Shown in pieces: positions 1 to 8,552 of a stretch of DNA of 64,000 nt (position 1 is the first letter of the stretch; every line of letters begins with the position of its first letter). A program made the position numbers and the translations under genes. The stretch is from JBLMZI01 sp050258755 (GTDB taxonomy: Bacteria; Bacillota; Syntrophomonadia; Syntrophomonadales; DTU052). The notes under the pieces were generated by a model. It did not search any database. It was not told the origin of the DNA and saw nothing but the letters and a program-made list of their open reading frames with translations. The stretch is taken from positions 54,205-118,204 of the forward strand of contig JBLMZI010000009.1 in NCBI GenBank assembly GCA_050258755.1, read 5' to 3'.

Positions 1-1533
1 GACAACCGCACTGGTCGCAAACAGATTCTCGATCTTGGCCGGCGCGACGTTCTTTCCGGTATACAGGCAGATAATCGCCTTCTTCCGGTCGACAATCCGG
101 TAATAGCCATCCACATCCATTTCCACGATGTCGCCGGTCTTGAACCAGCCATCTTCGGTAAAAGATTCGGCCGTTTCCTCGGGTTTATTCAGGTATTCCT
201 TGAACACTCCCGCGCCGCTGATTTCATACTCGCCATCCGGTGCCATGCGGCCCACGCTGCCATTGGCCGGCGGCCCCACATAGCCTGGCTTGCAGGCGGT
301 GATCGGGTTCAGGTTGCAGGCATTAAACGATTCGGTCGAACCAAAGCCCTCCAGTACCGGGAAGCCCAGTACATAGAAGAAGCGAAGCAAGTCAGGTGAA
401 ATCCCCGCCGAGGCCGAAAACGCGAACCGGAACCGGTTCCCGAACAAAGCCCTAACTTTGGCGAACAGTTTGTCGGCGATCGCGTATTTGAATTTCAGGA
501 CCGGCGGCAGGACCGTGCGCACGTCGAAATTGGGCGACATGTTGACCCGGCCGAGCTTGTCGGTCTTGTACTTTAACACCTCATACCCGACCTTTAACGC
601 CCAGTCGAACATTTTCTTCTTCATCGGGTTGTCGGCCATCTGCTTGTTCAGGGTAATGTAAATCTTCTCGTACAGCCGCGGCACGCAGTTGAACCAGGTC
701 GGATTGTATTTCTGCATATCCGCCAAAATGGTGGACGGGTTGTCTGCGTATGCAATCGTGGCACCCTGCCAAATCGCCATCCACTGGCAGGAACCGCGGT
801 CAAAGATGTGCGACAGCGGCAGAAACGAGAGCGTTAGGTCGTTTTCATCCACCAGCATCCCAAACGGTTTGAAATAGTCATAGACGCCGCGCATTCGCTC
901 AGAGGCATTCTTATGGCTCAGGACAACCCCTTTTCCCTGTCCGGTGGTTCCGGAAGTGTATAGTATGGTCGCCCAGTCCTCCAGCTTGATGGCTTTCCAG
1001 CGCTTCTCATAAACTTCGGCGTGGTCTTTCATATAAGCCCGGCCCATTTCCATCAGTTGGGTCAGACCGATGATCCGCTCATCTTTGCTTTCGTATTGAA
1101 TATCGAGCATGATGACCTTCTGCACCGTCGGCATTTTATCCAGCCCGGGCTTGATCCGGGCGAGGATCTGCTCGTTCCCGATTAACAGGTAACGGGATTC
1201 GGAATCGTTCACAATATAGTCGACCTCGTGCAGAGAAAGTGTGGGATAAATCGTAACCAGCACAGCACCGCAGTCCAGAGTCGCACAATCGGCCTGCGTC
1301 CAATACGGGCTGCTCGGCGACATAATCGCGACCCGCTCCTTTGGCTCAATCCCAAGCGACAGCAGTCCGCCGGCGATCGCTTCCACCCGTTCCCGCATCT
1401 GACTCCAGGTGAACTGGCCGCCGCCATCACCATGGTACAGTTCCGGATTGAACATCTGCGCGATCCGATCCGGAAACTGGTTGGCCGTGTGATTGAATGC
1501 CTCACACATCGTCGGGAAGTCTTTGACTTGCAT
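1..1533 (-). CDS. Long-chain acyl-CoA synthetase (AMP-forming), C-terminus missing
   Basis: Activates a fatty acid with ATP and CoA through an acyl-adenylate. The first 511 codons are visible and the gene runs off the left edge of the window. The AMP-binding P-loop YTSGTTGQGKG lies near residues 190-202, a FGSTES motif follows, and the adenylation core TGDIVEMDVDGYYRIVDRKK lies near the edge. The large helical insert before the FGSTES motif fits the FAA1/FadD15-like long-chain branch (about 600-640 residues). The ATG at 1531-1533 is preceded by AAGGAGGGTA at 1541-1550. It is transcribed leftward and separated from its right neighbour by about 530 bases. Family assignment is firm; the substrate chain length is not shown by the sequence. 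Confidence 0.93.
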   Translation of the reverse strand, partial: MQVKDFPTMCEAFNHTANQFPDRIAQMFNPELYHGDGGGQFTWSQMRERVEAIAGGLLSLGIEPKERVAIMSPSSPYWTQADCATLDCGAVLVTIYPTLSLHEVDYIVNDSESRYLLIGNEQILARIKPGLDKMPTVQKVIMLDIQYESKDERIIGLTQLMEMGRAYMKDHAEVYEKRWKAIKLEDWATILYTSGTTGQGKGVVLSHKNASERMRGVYDYFKPFGMLVDENDLTLSFLPLSHIFDRGSCQWMAIWQGATIAYADNPSTILADMQKYNPTWFNCVPRLYEKIYITLNKQMADNPMKKKMFDWALKVGYEVLKYKTDKLGRVNMSPNFDVRTVLPPVLKFKYAIADKLFAKVRALFGNRFRFAFSASAGISPDLLRFFYVLGFPVLEGFGSTESFNACNLNPITACKPGYVGPPANGSVGRMAPDGEYEISGAGVFKEYLNKPEETAESFTEDGWFKTGDIVEMDVDGYYRIVDRKKAIICLYTGKNVAPAKIENLFATSAVV

Positions 1534-1681
1534 TGGTGTTTACCCTCCTTGTCCTTCGCTTAACCTTCCAAGCCTTAGGCTGATATCCCCGTTTCGACAT
1601 ACTCAAACCCGGAAGTTTCAAAACCTGATTCGATCCTTCCGGTTATTTATCAAAGAATTCTAACAGTTCCACTACTATAAA

Positions 1682-1695
1682 TTTCGACTTCGAAA
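1682..1695. promoter_or_regulatory. Short palindrome, possible operator of the acyl-CoA synthetase
   Basis: TTTCGA-CT-TCGAAA has perfect 6-base arms. It sits about 150 bases upstream of the synthetase start and next to a -10-like TATAGT on the minus strand. Fatty-acid genes are often controlled by TetR- or FadR-type repressors at such sites, but no consensus is matched; operator status is inference. Confidence 0.25.
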
Positions 1696-1924
1696 GACCG
1701 AAATCCTTTTTTGCCAAACCAGGCCAGCTCGGGCAAAACAAAGCTGGTTTTCGCCCCAATTCAGGCATTTATAAGCCTTTTCCGCAAAGTAATCCACAAA
1801 AAAAATTTTTTTCTTCGGAATATCCGCGGCATAATAGCTTGGCTTTCGGCAGACCGGGCGGTCAGTTTTATTGTGGTGAAACGTTATCGGCCGTAATGCT
1901 TTAGGGCTAATCCGTTCGAGGATG

Positions 1925-1985
1925 CTGGCGGGACGGTGGGGCGTGGCCCGCTCAGGACTCCAGCCTGCCCCACCGTCCCAGCCAG
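1925..1985. repeat. 61-bp inverted repeat in intergenic DNA
   Basis: Arms CTGGCGGGACGGTGGGGC (1925-1942) and GCCCCACCGTCCCAGCCAG (1967-1985) are almost perfectly complementary around a 24-base loop. No T-tract follows on either strand, so it is not a standard terminator. The GGGACGGTG core recurs at 33685-33695, which hints at a shared repeat family. Confidence 0.6.
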
Positions 1986-2013
1986 ATAGCTTTATCTACC
2001 CGGATCATGAGAA

Positions 2014-2039
2014 AAAGACCGGGCTTTAACCCGGTCTTT
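2014..2039 (-). terminator. Rho-independent terminator of the two-component operon
   Basis: On the minus strand AAAGACCGGGTTAAAGCCCGGTCTTTTTC forms a GC-rich stem with a 4-base loop and a T-run, starting about 28 bases beyond the response-regulator stop codon. Confidence 0.85.
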
Positions 2040-2066
2040 ACGCCTATTGAGATCATATAAATGCGA

Positions 2067-2828
2067 TCACACTTTGTGGGTGTGGTTGAAATCGATCCAT
2101 TTGATCAGCGGTTTTTCATCCTTGCGGTACTGGACGAATACGCGTCCTTTGTGGGAGAAACGGTACTCCCAAACGTTTTCATCCTTCATGTGCCGGTAGA
2201 TCTTCGCATGCATGCTCTCGGTCGGTTTCATCCGCCAATCGATAGTTTTCAAGACCTTGAGCACCCGCTCGTCCATCCGGCTGTCGATCAGTGTGGCCAG
2301 AGCGCCGGTTGTGAATTCCACATCGGAGAAAACGCGTTCAACCGCCTTTTTGATGTCCGTGTCCAATTTGCCATCAACCATGGTTTCCACCATTTCGGCA
2401 TACTCGGCCAGGTCATCGATCTGGCTCAAAAGCCCCGTCCAGGCTTCCTTTTTGTGCAATGCAGAGCGAATATGGATGATGAGGCTGTTTTCCGAGACCG
2501 GTTTGGGCAGGTAATCGATATGGTAGACCGTCGCTTCTCCGATCAGATCCGGATCGTTCTCCGCGGTCATCAATAAGACCGGGATCGACGGCGCATATTC
2601 TCTGATCTTCGGAAGGGCTTCAATGCCGCTTTCGCCCCCTTCGAAATGGACGTCCAGCAAGAGGACGTCAAGCCCATACGGCTCGTCATAAAGATAATCC
2701 TTTAAACTTGAGGTGTCGTAAAAATGCTCGATTTTCGCATTGGGAAAAGCTTTGGCCGCAAGGCGGTCCAGCCCGTCATGAACATAATGTTCGTCGTCCG
2801 CAACCCCGATGATGACTTTTTCCCCCAC
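2067..2828 (-). CDS. Response regulator with a RelE/ParE-like C-terminal domain
   Basis: 253 residues. The N-terminal REC domain (about 1-125) has the acidic pair D11-D12, the phospho-acceptor D59 in LLLDVHF, T88 and K109 in YLPKP. A helical linker (about 128-165) leads to a C-terminal domain (about 168-253) that is not a DNA-binding helix-turn-helix. It has the order strand, two helices, then strands with KIYRHMKDENVWEYRFSHKG and RVFVQYRKDE followed by IKWIDFNHTHKV, which resembles RelE/ParE/HigB mRNA-interferase folds. GTG start with GGGGGG ahead; it follows the kinase gene by 2 bases. The REC call is secure; the toxin-fold call rests on motif order only. The domain could be an interferase, a ribosome-binding module or an inactive interaction domain. 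Confidence 0.8.
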   Translation of the reverse strand: MGEKVIIGVADDEHYVHDGLDRLAAKAFPNAKIEHFYDTSSLKDYLYDEPYGLDVLLLDVHFEGGESGIEALPKIREYAPSIPVLLMTAENDPDLIGEATVYHIDYLPKPVSENSLIIHIRSALHKKEAWTGLLSQIDDLAEYAEMVETMVDGKLDTDIKKAVERVFSDVEFTTGALATLIDSRMDERVLKVLKTIDWRMKPTESMHAKIYRHMKDENVWEYRFSHKGRVFVQYRKDEKPLIKWIDFNHTHKV

Positions 2829-2830
2829 GC

Positions 2831-4066
2831 TTATCCCCCCCTTACGATCGGCAGCACAATCGTGGTGCGTGCGCCGGTGAGCCCGTCTTCGGTATCATAG
2901 TTGGCGGCTTGAATCCGCCCCCCCATTAATTGGATATAAAACGCCACCCACATGGTGCCTTCCCCTATACGGCCCGGACGGTTCGGATCTGAACTCCGGA
3001 CCGGGTTGACGTACATCTCGTACAGGATATCACGGGGAAACCCCCCGCCGTTATCCGAAATCTCAATTATGAGTTCCGCGGCGTCTCTGGATGCGGCAAA
3101 GTCCATCGAGATAATTCCTTGATAGGGCTGTTCCAGTTCGCGCATCAGATCACGCATCTGCGCGATGGCACGGGCCGAGTTCGTAATAATGTTGTACAGG
3201 ACTTCGTTATAAAACTGGCGGACGTTTAATTCGAGACACAAATGCGATCCGGAGAGTACCTCAGGCAGGTCGCTATACAGAAATTCATACGCCCGCGACC
3301 GGGTGACAGATGGCGGAAGCTCGTCCAGCAGCGCCTGATGAAACCTGGCAATCGGCATGACCTCGTCAACTGCCCCGGTGACCTCGCCGAGCTTGGACAA
3401 CTCGTCCAGAATAATCTGTTCAAACGGCTGCACAACCTCAGAATAAACCATCAGAAGAATGTCGTCCTCATCCCGCAATGACAGATCGCTGTCGCGGAAC
3501 TGGGCAAAACGGTTTTTTAACCGATGAATGAAGCTTCGGCTGCGGGATTCCCAATTCAACTCCAAATCCTGCAGGTTGTTCCGGCTGGCCGCCACGCTGC
3601 GCTCCACCGAGCGGCGGACCTTGTTGCTCATTGCCACCATGTTGGCCATAGCCAGCTCCTCGCGCAGTAAACGTTCCCGACGGTCAGAAGGCGATTCGAT
3701 CCAATAGAGTATGAAAAACAGGATTAGGTTCAGCAACTCAACAGCGTGCTCCCAGTTGTCACGATAGGAAATTAAAAAAAGAATCTCAAAGTTCCACATG
3801 ATGGTGACCAGAACCAGGGTTTTGCGGCCACCGTACAGCCAGGAAAGAAAGATCGCGCCCATGATACCCAGTGTGTAGAAGAGCACGAAGGAACTGACTA
3901 CACCGCCGATGACCGGCTTGGCCATTAAGGCCCTGAACCCGGGCCAGGTGAACAGTAAAGTCAGAATCACCACGCCAATGAAGGTTCCGGTGATAAAGAT
4001 TTGATTATGATAGAGGCTGTCCATCAGCCGTGATATCCATCGTTTGGAAAGGCTCAATCCAATCAC
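2831..4066 (-). CDS. Membrane sensor histidine kinase, partner of the RelE-like regulator
   Basis: 411 residues. About four hydrophobic segments occupy residues 22-122 with very short loops and no extracytoplasmic sensor domain. A coiled region leads to H181 in the motif FIHRLKNRF, which resembles the HRxKN phospho-acceptor box of HisKA_2/HWE kinases rather than the classical HELRTPL. The ATPase domain is complete: N box YNIITNSARA, G1 ISDNGGGFP and G2 GRIGEGTMW. It is the first gene of a two-gene leftward operon with the response regulator at 2067-2828. The signal is unknown; the membrane-buried input suggests an envelope or lipid cue, which is inference. Confidence 0.88.
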   Translation of the reverse strand: MIGLSLSKRWISRLMDSLYHNQIFITGTFIGVVILTLLFTWPGFRALMAKPVIGGVVSSFVLFYTLGIMGAIFLSWLYGGRKTLVLVTIMWNFEILFLISYRDNWEHAVELLNLILFFILYWIESPSDRRERLLREELAMANMVAMSNKVRRSVERSVAASRNNLQDLELNWESRSRSFIHRLKNRFAQFRDSDLSLRDEDDILLMVYSEVVQPFEQIILDELSKLGEVTGAVDEVMPIARFHQALLDELPPSVTRSRAYEFLYSDLPEVLSGSHLCLELNVRQFYNEVLYNIITNSARAIAQMRDLMRELEQPYQGIISMDFAASRDAAELIIEISDNGGGFPRDILYEMYVNPVRSSDPNRPGRIGEGTMWVAFYIQLMGGRIQAANYDTEDGLTGARTTIVLPIVRGG

Positions 4067-4130
4067 CTTCTCCCTGGAAACTCAATTCGTCTTCGCATGC
4101 CGCCACCGGGCATCCTGCTTTGGTTGAACC

Positions 4131-4155
4131 AAAAGAGCGGCTGTTGGGCCGCTCT
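4131..4155 (-). terminator. Terminator downstream of the lipoprotein gene
   Basis: Minus-strand AGAGCGGC...GCCGCTCT stem with a short loop followed by TTTTGG, about 27 bases after the lipoprotein stop codon. It separates this gene from the kinase operon. Confidence 0.75.
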
Positions 4156-4181
4156 GAAGGTTGCTGGAGTACCGAAGATTC

Positions 4182-4745
4182 CTACATATCAAGCTGTTTC
4201 TTCAATGAAGCAAGTTCCTTCCGAAACGTGCCTTTGATCTCTTTTTGATACTTGACTTTCAGTGCAGCGTCCGGTGTATGGGATGAATCATAACAGAAAT
4301 TGTACAGTCGAGCGCTCGCATGTTGATACAAACCCCTGACCTGCTGGTATTGCGCTTCCTTTTTCTCACTGGCTGTCAGCGAGAACTCGGTTAAGGAATC
4401 GGTTTCCCGGTTCAAGGGCTCCATCTCATTCTGGATAGTTTGAAGGTCTTCGACAAACCGGTTTACATCAATTTTCCCGGATTCCCATTGGCTATAAGAT
4501 TCGTCCACACGGTCGGCGTACGATTCCAACTGGGATGTCCAGCGCATGTATGTCCCGCGAAATGGATCAAGCCCCTTAACAACCTTGACGGTCGGTTCAT
4601 TCTGCTGGGCCGGTTCCGAAGTGCTCGGTCCGGGCGTGTATTGGTTTCCGGACGGAGCGGGGTTGGTATTTTTCTTGGTGCATCCAACCGCTAAAACAGC
4701 AATCAGCGTCAATACGATGAACAGGATGGACAGTTTTTTCTGCAT
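4182..4745 (-). CDS. Predicted lipoprotein of unknown function
   Basis: About 187 residues. It starts with a basic stretch and hydrophobic signal (KKLSILFIVLTLIAVLAVGC), giving a lipobox ending in Cys at about residue 20. Next comes a Pro/Ser/Thr/Asn-rich linker and then a helical domain rich in Gln, Glu and Lys without recognised motifs. A GGGGG ribosome site lies 12 bases ahead of this ATG; a second in-frame ATG at 4757 directly abuts it and is less likely. Divergent from the cyclic-di-GMP gene at 4974. The mature part is predicted to be anchored on the outer face of the membrane. No homologous family is recognised. Confidence 0.75.
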   Translation of the reverse strand: MQKKLSILFIVLTLIAVLAVGCTKKNTNPAPSGNQYTPGPSTSEPAQQNEPTVKVVKGLDPFRGTYMRWTSQLESYADRVDESYSQWESGKIDVNRFVEDLQTIQNEMEPLNRETDSLTEFSLTASEKKEAQYQQVRGLYQHASARLYNFCYDSSHTPDAALKVKYQKEIKGTFRKELASLKKQLDM

Positions 4746-4973
4746 CTTTACTTGCATCCCCCTTTCTTCCCCATATTGTAATAGAAGCGCCCGGTGGAAG
4801 TAAACCGCCGGGCCAGGCCCAGGAAAGGAACTTTCTGCTTTCCCCGCGGAACGCTGTTCTCTTATTTCCAACCTTGTGAAGGAGAAAGTCGAATTACGTC
4901 GAAAATCGAAAGAGATACACTACCAGATGCGCTATTCAATGCTGCTCGCCGTCACAACCGGAGGGATCGTTTC

Positions 4974-6764
4974 ATGGATGATACCAAGCTCGACCACATT
5001 GTGCACGCTTCGCTGGAAGCGCTTCCTGATCTGCTGCACGTCGTGAATGCCGAATTGAATGTGGTCTATGCCAACCGGGCCATGCGGCGAGTCACCCGCG
5101 GCCTTGGCAAATCTGCCGGGCTTTGGTCCGAGCGTCTGCCGGACCTGTTTCCTTTTCTTCCCAAGGCAACCCTGGAACACTATCGCACCGCCTTTCAAAC
5201 CGGACGGACCGCCAGGGCGGAAACCTCCCTGCTGGTCAAAAACCGGGCCTATCATGCCGAATTCTATTGGGTGCCGATTCACAGCGGCGGCACCGTGACG
5301 CATGTTGTGACTTTGATCCGGGACCTGACCCGACTCAACCAGACCGAACGCGCGCTGAACGAAAGCGAAAACCGCTTCCGGCGGATCACCGGCCTGATGT
5401 TGGATCTGGTGGTTGAAATCGACCTGACCGGAATGATTATCTATGCCAGCCCGTCCCACACCGTGGTGACCGGATGGCGGCCTGAACAACTGGTTGGCAC
5501 ATATACTTTCCAATACCAGCATCCGGACGATACGCCCCATGTCACTGAAGTCTTTCGGGCCGGCACCGAGCGCGGAAGCTCTGGAAAACTGGCCTATCGG
5601 ATCCGAAAAGCGGATGGCAGCTACATCTGGGTGGAAACTGTCGGGAACCCGGTTTTCGACGAATCCGGGAACTGTACCGGCGCCATTCTTTCCTCACGCG
5701 ATATTGACGAAATGAAACGCACCCAGGACCGGCTGGAATACCTGGCCCACCATGACCCGTTGACCGGATTATACAACCGGCATCATTTTGAGCGGGAATT
5801 GGCGCGCCAAAGTCAGCAGCCGACATTTCCGCTGACGGTTCTGGTTTTTGATGTTGACGGCTTAAAACTGGTGAATGACACCCTGGGCCTGGCGGCTGGC
5901 GATCTGCTGCTGCAGGCCTGTGCCGGCATTCTCAGGGAAAACTGTGACGCGGCCGACATTCTTTGTCGTACCGGCGGTGATGAGTTCGCGGTGTTGAGTC
6001 CCAACCGCTCACAGACCGGATTGGATCAAAAAATCGAGGCAATTCGGCACGGCATTCGCGAGCATAACCGGATTCACCCCGATTTGCCGCTGAGCATTGC
6101 CATCGGCTACGCGACCCGCACCAGACCGGAACCGGCGCTGATTGATCTCTTCAAGGATGCCGGCAAGCACATGTACCGCGAAAAGCTGCTGCACAGCCAG
6201 AGCGCCCGCAGCGCCATTGTCGAAGTTGTCATGAAAGCCCTGGAGGTGCGCGACTTTATTACCGAAGGACACACCGACCGCCTGCAGGACCTGGTCTCCA
6301 TGATCGCCCGGGCTTTGCGGTTTGACGATCAGCAGTTGAACGACCTATGCCTGTTCGCCAGATTTCACGACATCGGAAAGGTCGGCATACCAGACCGCAT
6401 CCTGTTCAAGCCGGCGGCCTTGACACCCGAGGAATTCGAGGAAATGAAAACACACAGTGAAATCGGATATCGAATCGCACTGTCATCCCCGGAATTGATT
6501 CCGATCGCCGATCTGATTTTGAAACACCATGAATGGTACAATGGCAAAGGATACCCGTTCGGCCTGGCGGAAGAGAATATTCCGATCGAATGCCGCATCC
6601 TGGCGATCGCGGACGCCTATGACGCCATGAGCAATGACCGCCCTTACCGGAAAGCCATGGGCAAAGAAACGATTGTCCAGGAAATCCGCCGCTGTGCCGG
6701 GACCCAATTTGACCCCCATCTCGTGGCTGTCTTCCTCGAAGTCATCGATTCGACCCTGTTATAG
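4974..6764 (+). CDS. PAS-PAS-GGDEF-HD-GYP cyclic-di-GMP turnover protein
   Basis: 596 residues. Two PAS domains (about 5-115 and 125-240) precede a GGDEF domain with an intact GGDEF signature at residues 334-338 and an HD-GYP domain with HDIGK at about 465 and HHEWYNGKGYPFG at about 517-530. Both catalytic signatures look intact, so it could make and degrade cyclic di-GMP, with PAS input setting the balance. No clear RxxD inhibitory site precedes GGDEF. The start is the ATG at 4974 with GGAGGG eight bases upstream, not the in-frame ATG at 4794 that would add 60 unlikely residues. No membrane segment is seen, so it is cytoplasmic. Confidence 0.93.
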   Translation: MDDTKLDHIVHASLEALPDLLHVVNAELNVVYANRAMRRVTRGLGKSAGLWSERLPDLFPFLPKATLEHYRTAFQTGRTARAETSLLVKNRAYHAEFYWVPIHSGGTVTHVVTLIRDLTRLNQTERALNESENRFRRITGLMLDLVVEIDLTGMIIYASPSHTVVTGWRPEQLVGTYTFQYQHPDDTPHVTEVFRAGTERGSSGKLAYRIRKADGSYIWVETVGNPVFDESGNCTGAILSSRDIDEMKRTQDRLEYLAHHDPLTGLYNRHHFERELARQSQQPTFPLTVLVFDVDGLKLVNDTLGLAAGDLLLQACAGILRENCDAADILCRTGGDEFAVLSPNRSQTGLDQKIEAIRHGIREHNRIHPDLPLSIAIGYATRTRPEPALIDLFKDAGKHMYREKLLHSQSARSAIVEVVMKALEVRDFITEGHTDRLQDLVSMIARALRFDDQQLNDLCLFARFHDIGKVGIPDRILFKPAALTPEEFEEMKTHSEIGYRIALSSPELIPIADLILKHHEWYNGKGYPFGLAEENIPIECRILAIADAYDAMSNDRPYRKAMGKETIVQEIRRCAGTQFDPHLVAVFLEVIDSTLL

Positions 6765-6786
6765 CGTGCAAGGAGCGTCTTGAGCC

Positions 6787-7695
6787 ATGACGATTTCGGA
6801 ACAATGGAAGGGTGTTGGCTTTGTCCTTGGCGCCGACGCGCTCTGGGCACTGTCGGGCTCAATGGCGAAATACCTGTTTAACCAACATATCAGCCCATTT
6901 CACCTGGTACAGATCCGACTAACCCTGTCCGCCTTGATTCTGGCGGTCTTTTTGGCTGTAACCCGTCCGGCCTTGCTGAAAATTGAGCGCTCCGACCTGC
7001 GTTATCTGCTCATCTTCGGTATCTTTGGCATGGCCCTGGTTCAGTTCACCTATTTGTTCACGATCAGCGAAACCAACGTGTCGACGGCTGTTTTTCTGCA
7101 GTACCTTGCGCCAGCCTTCGTCGTGCTTTATGAAACCGTGGCATGGCGCCAGGAACTGCGTCCGGTCAAAGCCGCCGCACTGGTACTGGCGTTGGTTGGC
7201 GGGCTGCTGATTCTGAAAGGACCGGGGGGCTGGGCCCTTTCGGTGACCCCCATCGGTCTGGCCAGCGGTCTGACCTCCGCAGCCGCCTTCGGGTTTTATA
7301 TTGTATACGGAAAATATGGGCTTTCCAGATATCACCCATTGACCCTCCTGGTCTGGGGCCTCGGGCTCGGCGCCCTGGCCTGGGCGATCGCCCGCCCGCC
7401 GTGGCTGCTGCCGTCCTTTTCAACCCGGGATTGGCTGTTTTTCCTGTATATTGCAGTCTTCGCAACCATCATCCCGTTTGGTTTGTTCTTCAAGGGATTG
7501 AATCATCTGACCCCTGCGGTGACGGGCATAACCAGTATGATGGAACCAGTCCTGGCGGGTTTGTTCGCGTTCGTGCTGCTCAACGAAGTGCTGTCTTTGC
7601 CGCAGCTCGCCGGATGCGCTCTGATTATTGCCGGTGTTCTGATCATCCAGCAGACCGGAAATCCCACTGAAACAACCGCCCCCCCAAATGCCTAG
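6787..7695 (+). CDS. EamA/DMT-superfamily transporter
   Basis: 302 residues with about ten hydrophobic helices arranged as two EamA repeats. The first contains GADALWALSGSMAKYLF and the second the typical VTGITSMMEPVLAGLFAF. This family exports metabolites such as amino acids, nucleosides or sugars; the substrate cannot be told from sequence. An AAGGAG site precedes the ATG, and the gene starts 22 bases after the cyclic-di-GMP gene, so the two are probably co-transcribed. Confidence 0.88.
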   Translation: MTISEQWKGVGFVLGADALWALSGSMAKYLFNQHISPFHLVQIRLTLSALILAVFLAVTRPALLKIERSDLRYLLIFGIFGMALVQFTYLFTISETNVSTAVFLQYLAPAFVVLYETVAWRQELRPVKAAALVLALVGGLLILKGPGGWALSVTPIGLASGLTSAAAFGFYIVYGKYGLSRYHPLTLLVWGLGLGALAWAIARPPWLLPSFSTRDWLFFLYIAVFATIIPFGLFFKGLNHLTPAVTGITSMMEPVLAGLFAFVLLNEVLSLPQLAGCALIIAGVLIIQQTGNPTETTAPPNA

Positions 7696-7703
7696 TGATA
7701 TAG

Positions 7704-7748
7704 AAAACCCGGCAGAAACGCAATCCTTTTCGGATGGCTCAGCCGGGT
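7704..7748. terminator. Convergent terminator
   Basis: ACCCGGC at 7707-7713 pairs with GCCGGGT at 7742-7748, with a smaller ATCC/GGAT stem inside. On the minus strand the hairpin is followed by TTTTC. It lies between the transporter stop and the convergent SagB-type gene and probably serves both. Confidence 0.6.
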
Positions 7749-7769
7749 CGTCAATGCTGTCGTAAATGG

Positions 7770-8486
7770 CTATTCCTTATGTCCCAGCGGCACAACATAA
7801 AACACGCGCCAGTTTTTGCCCAAATACAGGAACCGGCGGGATTGATCCTCGCTGATGCCGCCGATCGTCACACTCCCCAGGTCCAGCGCGGTTGCCTGCA
7901 GGACCGCATTTTGGGCCGCGTGCCCGGCTTCCAGCGTGACATACCGCTCCGCCTGGGACGCACTGAACTGCTGGGTTCGGTCAATCCGCCCGGCGATCAC
8001 CAGATTGGCCGCCGCGCCCCAGGGTGTCGGCTGCTGTACTGCAGCCAGCAGCTCGACGGTTAACTTTCCCGATTTGAGCCGGGTCAAGCGGTGGCCGGCC
8101 GGTTCATATCGGTACAAACCCGCGCTCAGTCCTGAAACATGATCTGCCACCACGAAAACCTCAAGCGGATGGACCCCAAATGCCGAAGGCGTGGTTCGTT
8201 TTGCCGCTTTCAAATCCGTGATTCCCTGGGCTGCCCACAAGACCTGTCCCAATTCGGCCAGGGTCATGGGCGCCGAAGCGTAAGTGCGCACCGACCGACG
8301 GTTTTCGATGGCCTGGGTCAGACTCATGCCGCCCTTCACCGACGGTGCCGGAAGCGCGATTCGCTGTCCGGAAGGCAAACCGTTGCCCGAATCAGGCGCC
8401 GGATAGAGCAGCTTCAAGGCAAGCGTTCCGAGGGCAAACAGAATAAAAAGCAGGGATAACCCGAGTACAATTCTGCGTTTCCACAT
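7770..8486 (-). CDS. SagB-type nitroreductase-family oxidoreductase, membrane-anchored
   Basis: About 238 residues. An N-terminal helix (IVLGLSLLFILFALGTLALK) anchors the protein; the rest is a SagB/ThcOx-type FMN domain with RRSVRTYASAPMTLAELGQV near the start and GHAAQNAVLQATALDLGSV near the middle, both typical of the family. SagB enzymes oxidise azolines in peptide natural products, but no precursor peptide or cyclodehydratase lies nearby, so this is more likely one of the stand-alone reductases. The start chosen is the ATG with GGGAGGGG six bases ahead; a GTG six codons upstream is also in frame. It follows pcm in the same direction by 66 bases. Confidence 0.85.
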   Translation of the reverse strand: MWKRRIVLGLSLLFILFALGTLALKLLYPAPDSGNGLPSGQRIALPAPSVKGGMSLTQAIENRRSVRTYASAPMTLAELGQVLWAAQGITDLKAAKRTTPSAFGVHPLEVFVVADHVSGLSAGLYRYEPAGHRLTRLKSGKLTVELLAAVQQPTPWGAAANLVIAGRIDRTQQFSASQAERYVTLEAGHAAQNAVLQATALDLGSVTIGGISEDQSRRFLYLGKNWRVFYVVPLGHKE

Positions 8487-8552
8487 CGCCAACCCCTCCC
8501 CCACATTAGACGTACAACAAGAAGGTTTTCTGACCGTACGCCGTTTGATGCG

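Larger units (their letters stand above)
1534..2013. other. Non-coding stretch upstream of the acyl-CoA synthetase
   Basis: No convincing gene here. It holds a run of A/T at 1797-1811, a short palindrome at 1682-1695, a weak -10-like TATAGT on the minus strand near 1672-1677, and a large inverted repeat at 1925-1985. A plus-strand frame of 61 codons at 1711-1896 lacks a good ribosome site and looks accidental. Confidence 0.5.

Noticed and set aside
1711..1896. 61-codon plus-strand frame upstream of the acyl-CoA synthetase
   Set aside because: No ribosome site, low-complexity stretch of Lys and Phe codons across an A/T run, no family.
2061..2576. Long plus-strand frame of 171 codons opposite the response regulator
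   Set aside because: It lies antisense to a clearly coding gene and has no recognisable domain or ribosome site.
7770..8486. SagB-type gene as part of a thiazole/oxazole-modified peptide cluster
   Set aside because: No precursor peptide, YcaO-type cyclodehydratase or transporter of that kind is within reach; neighbours are pcm and an exporter of the DMT family.
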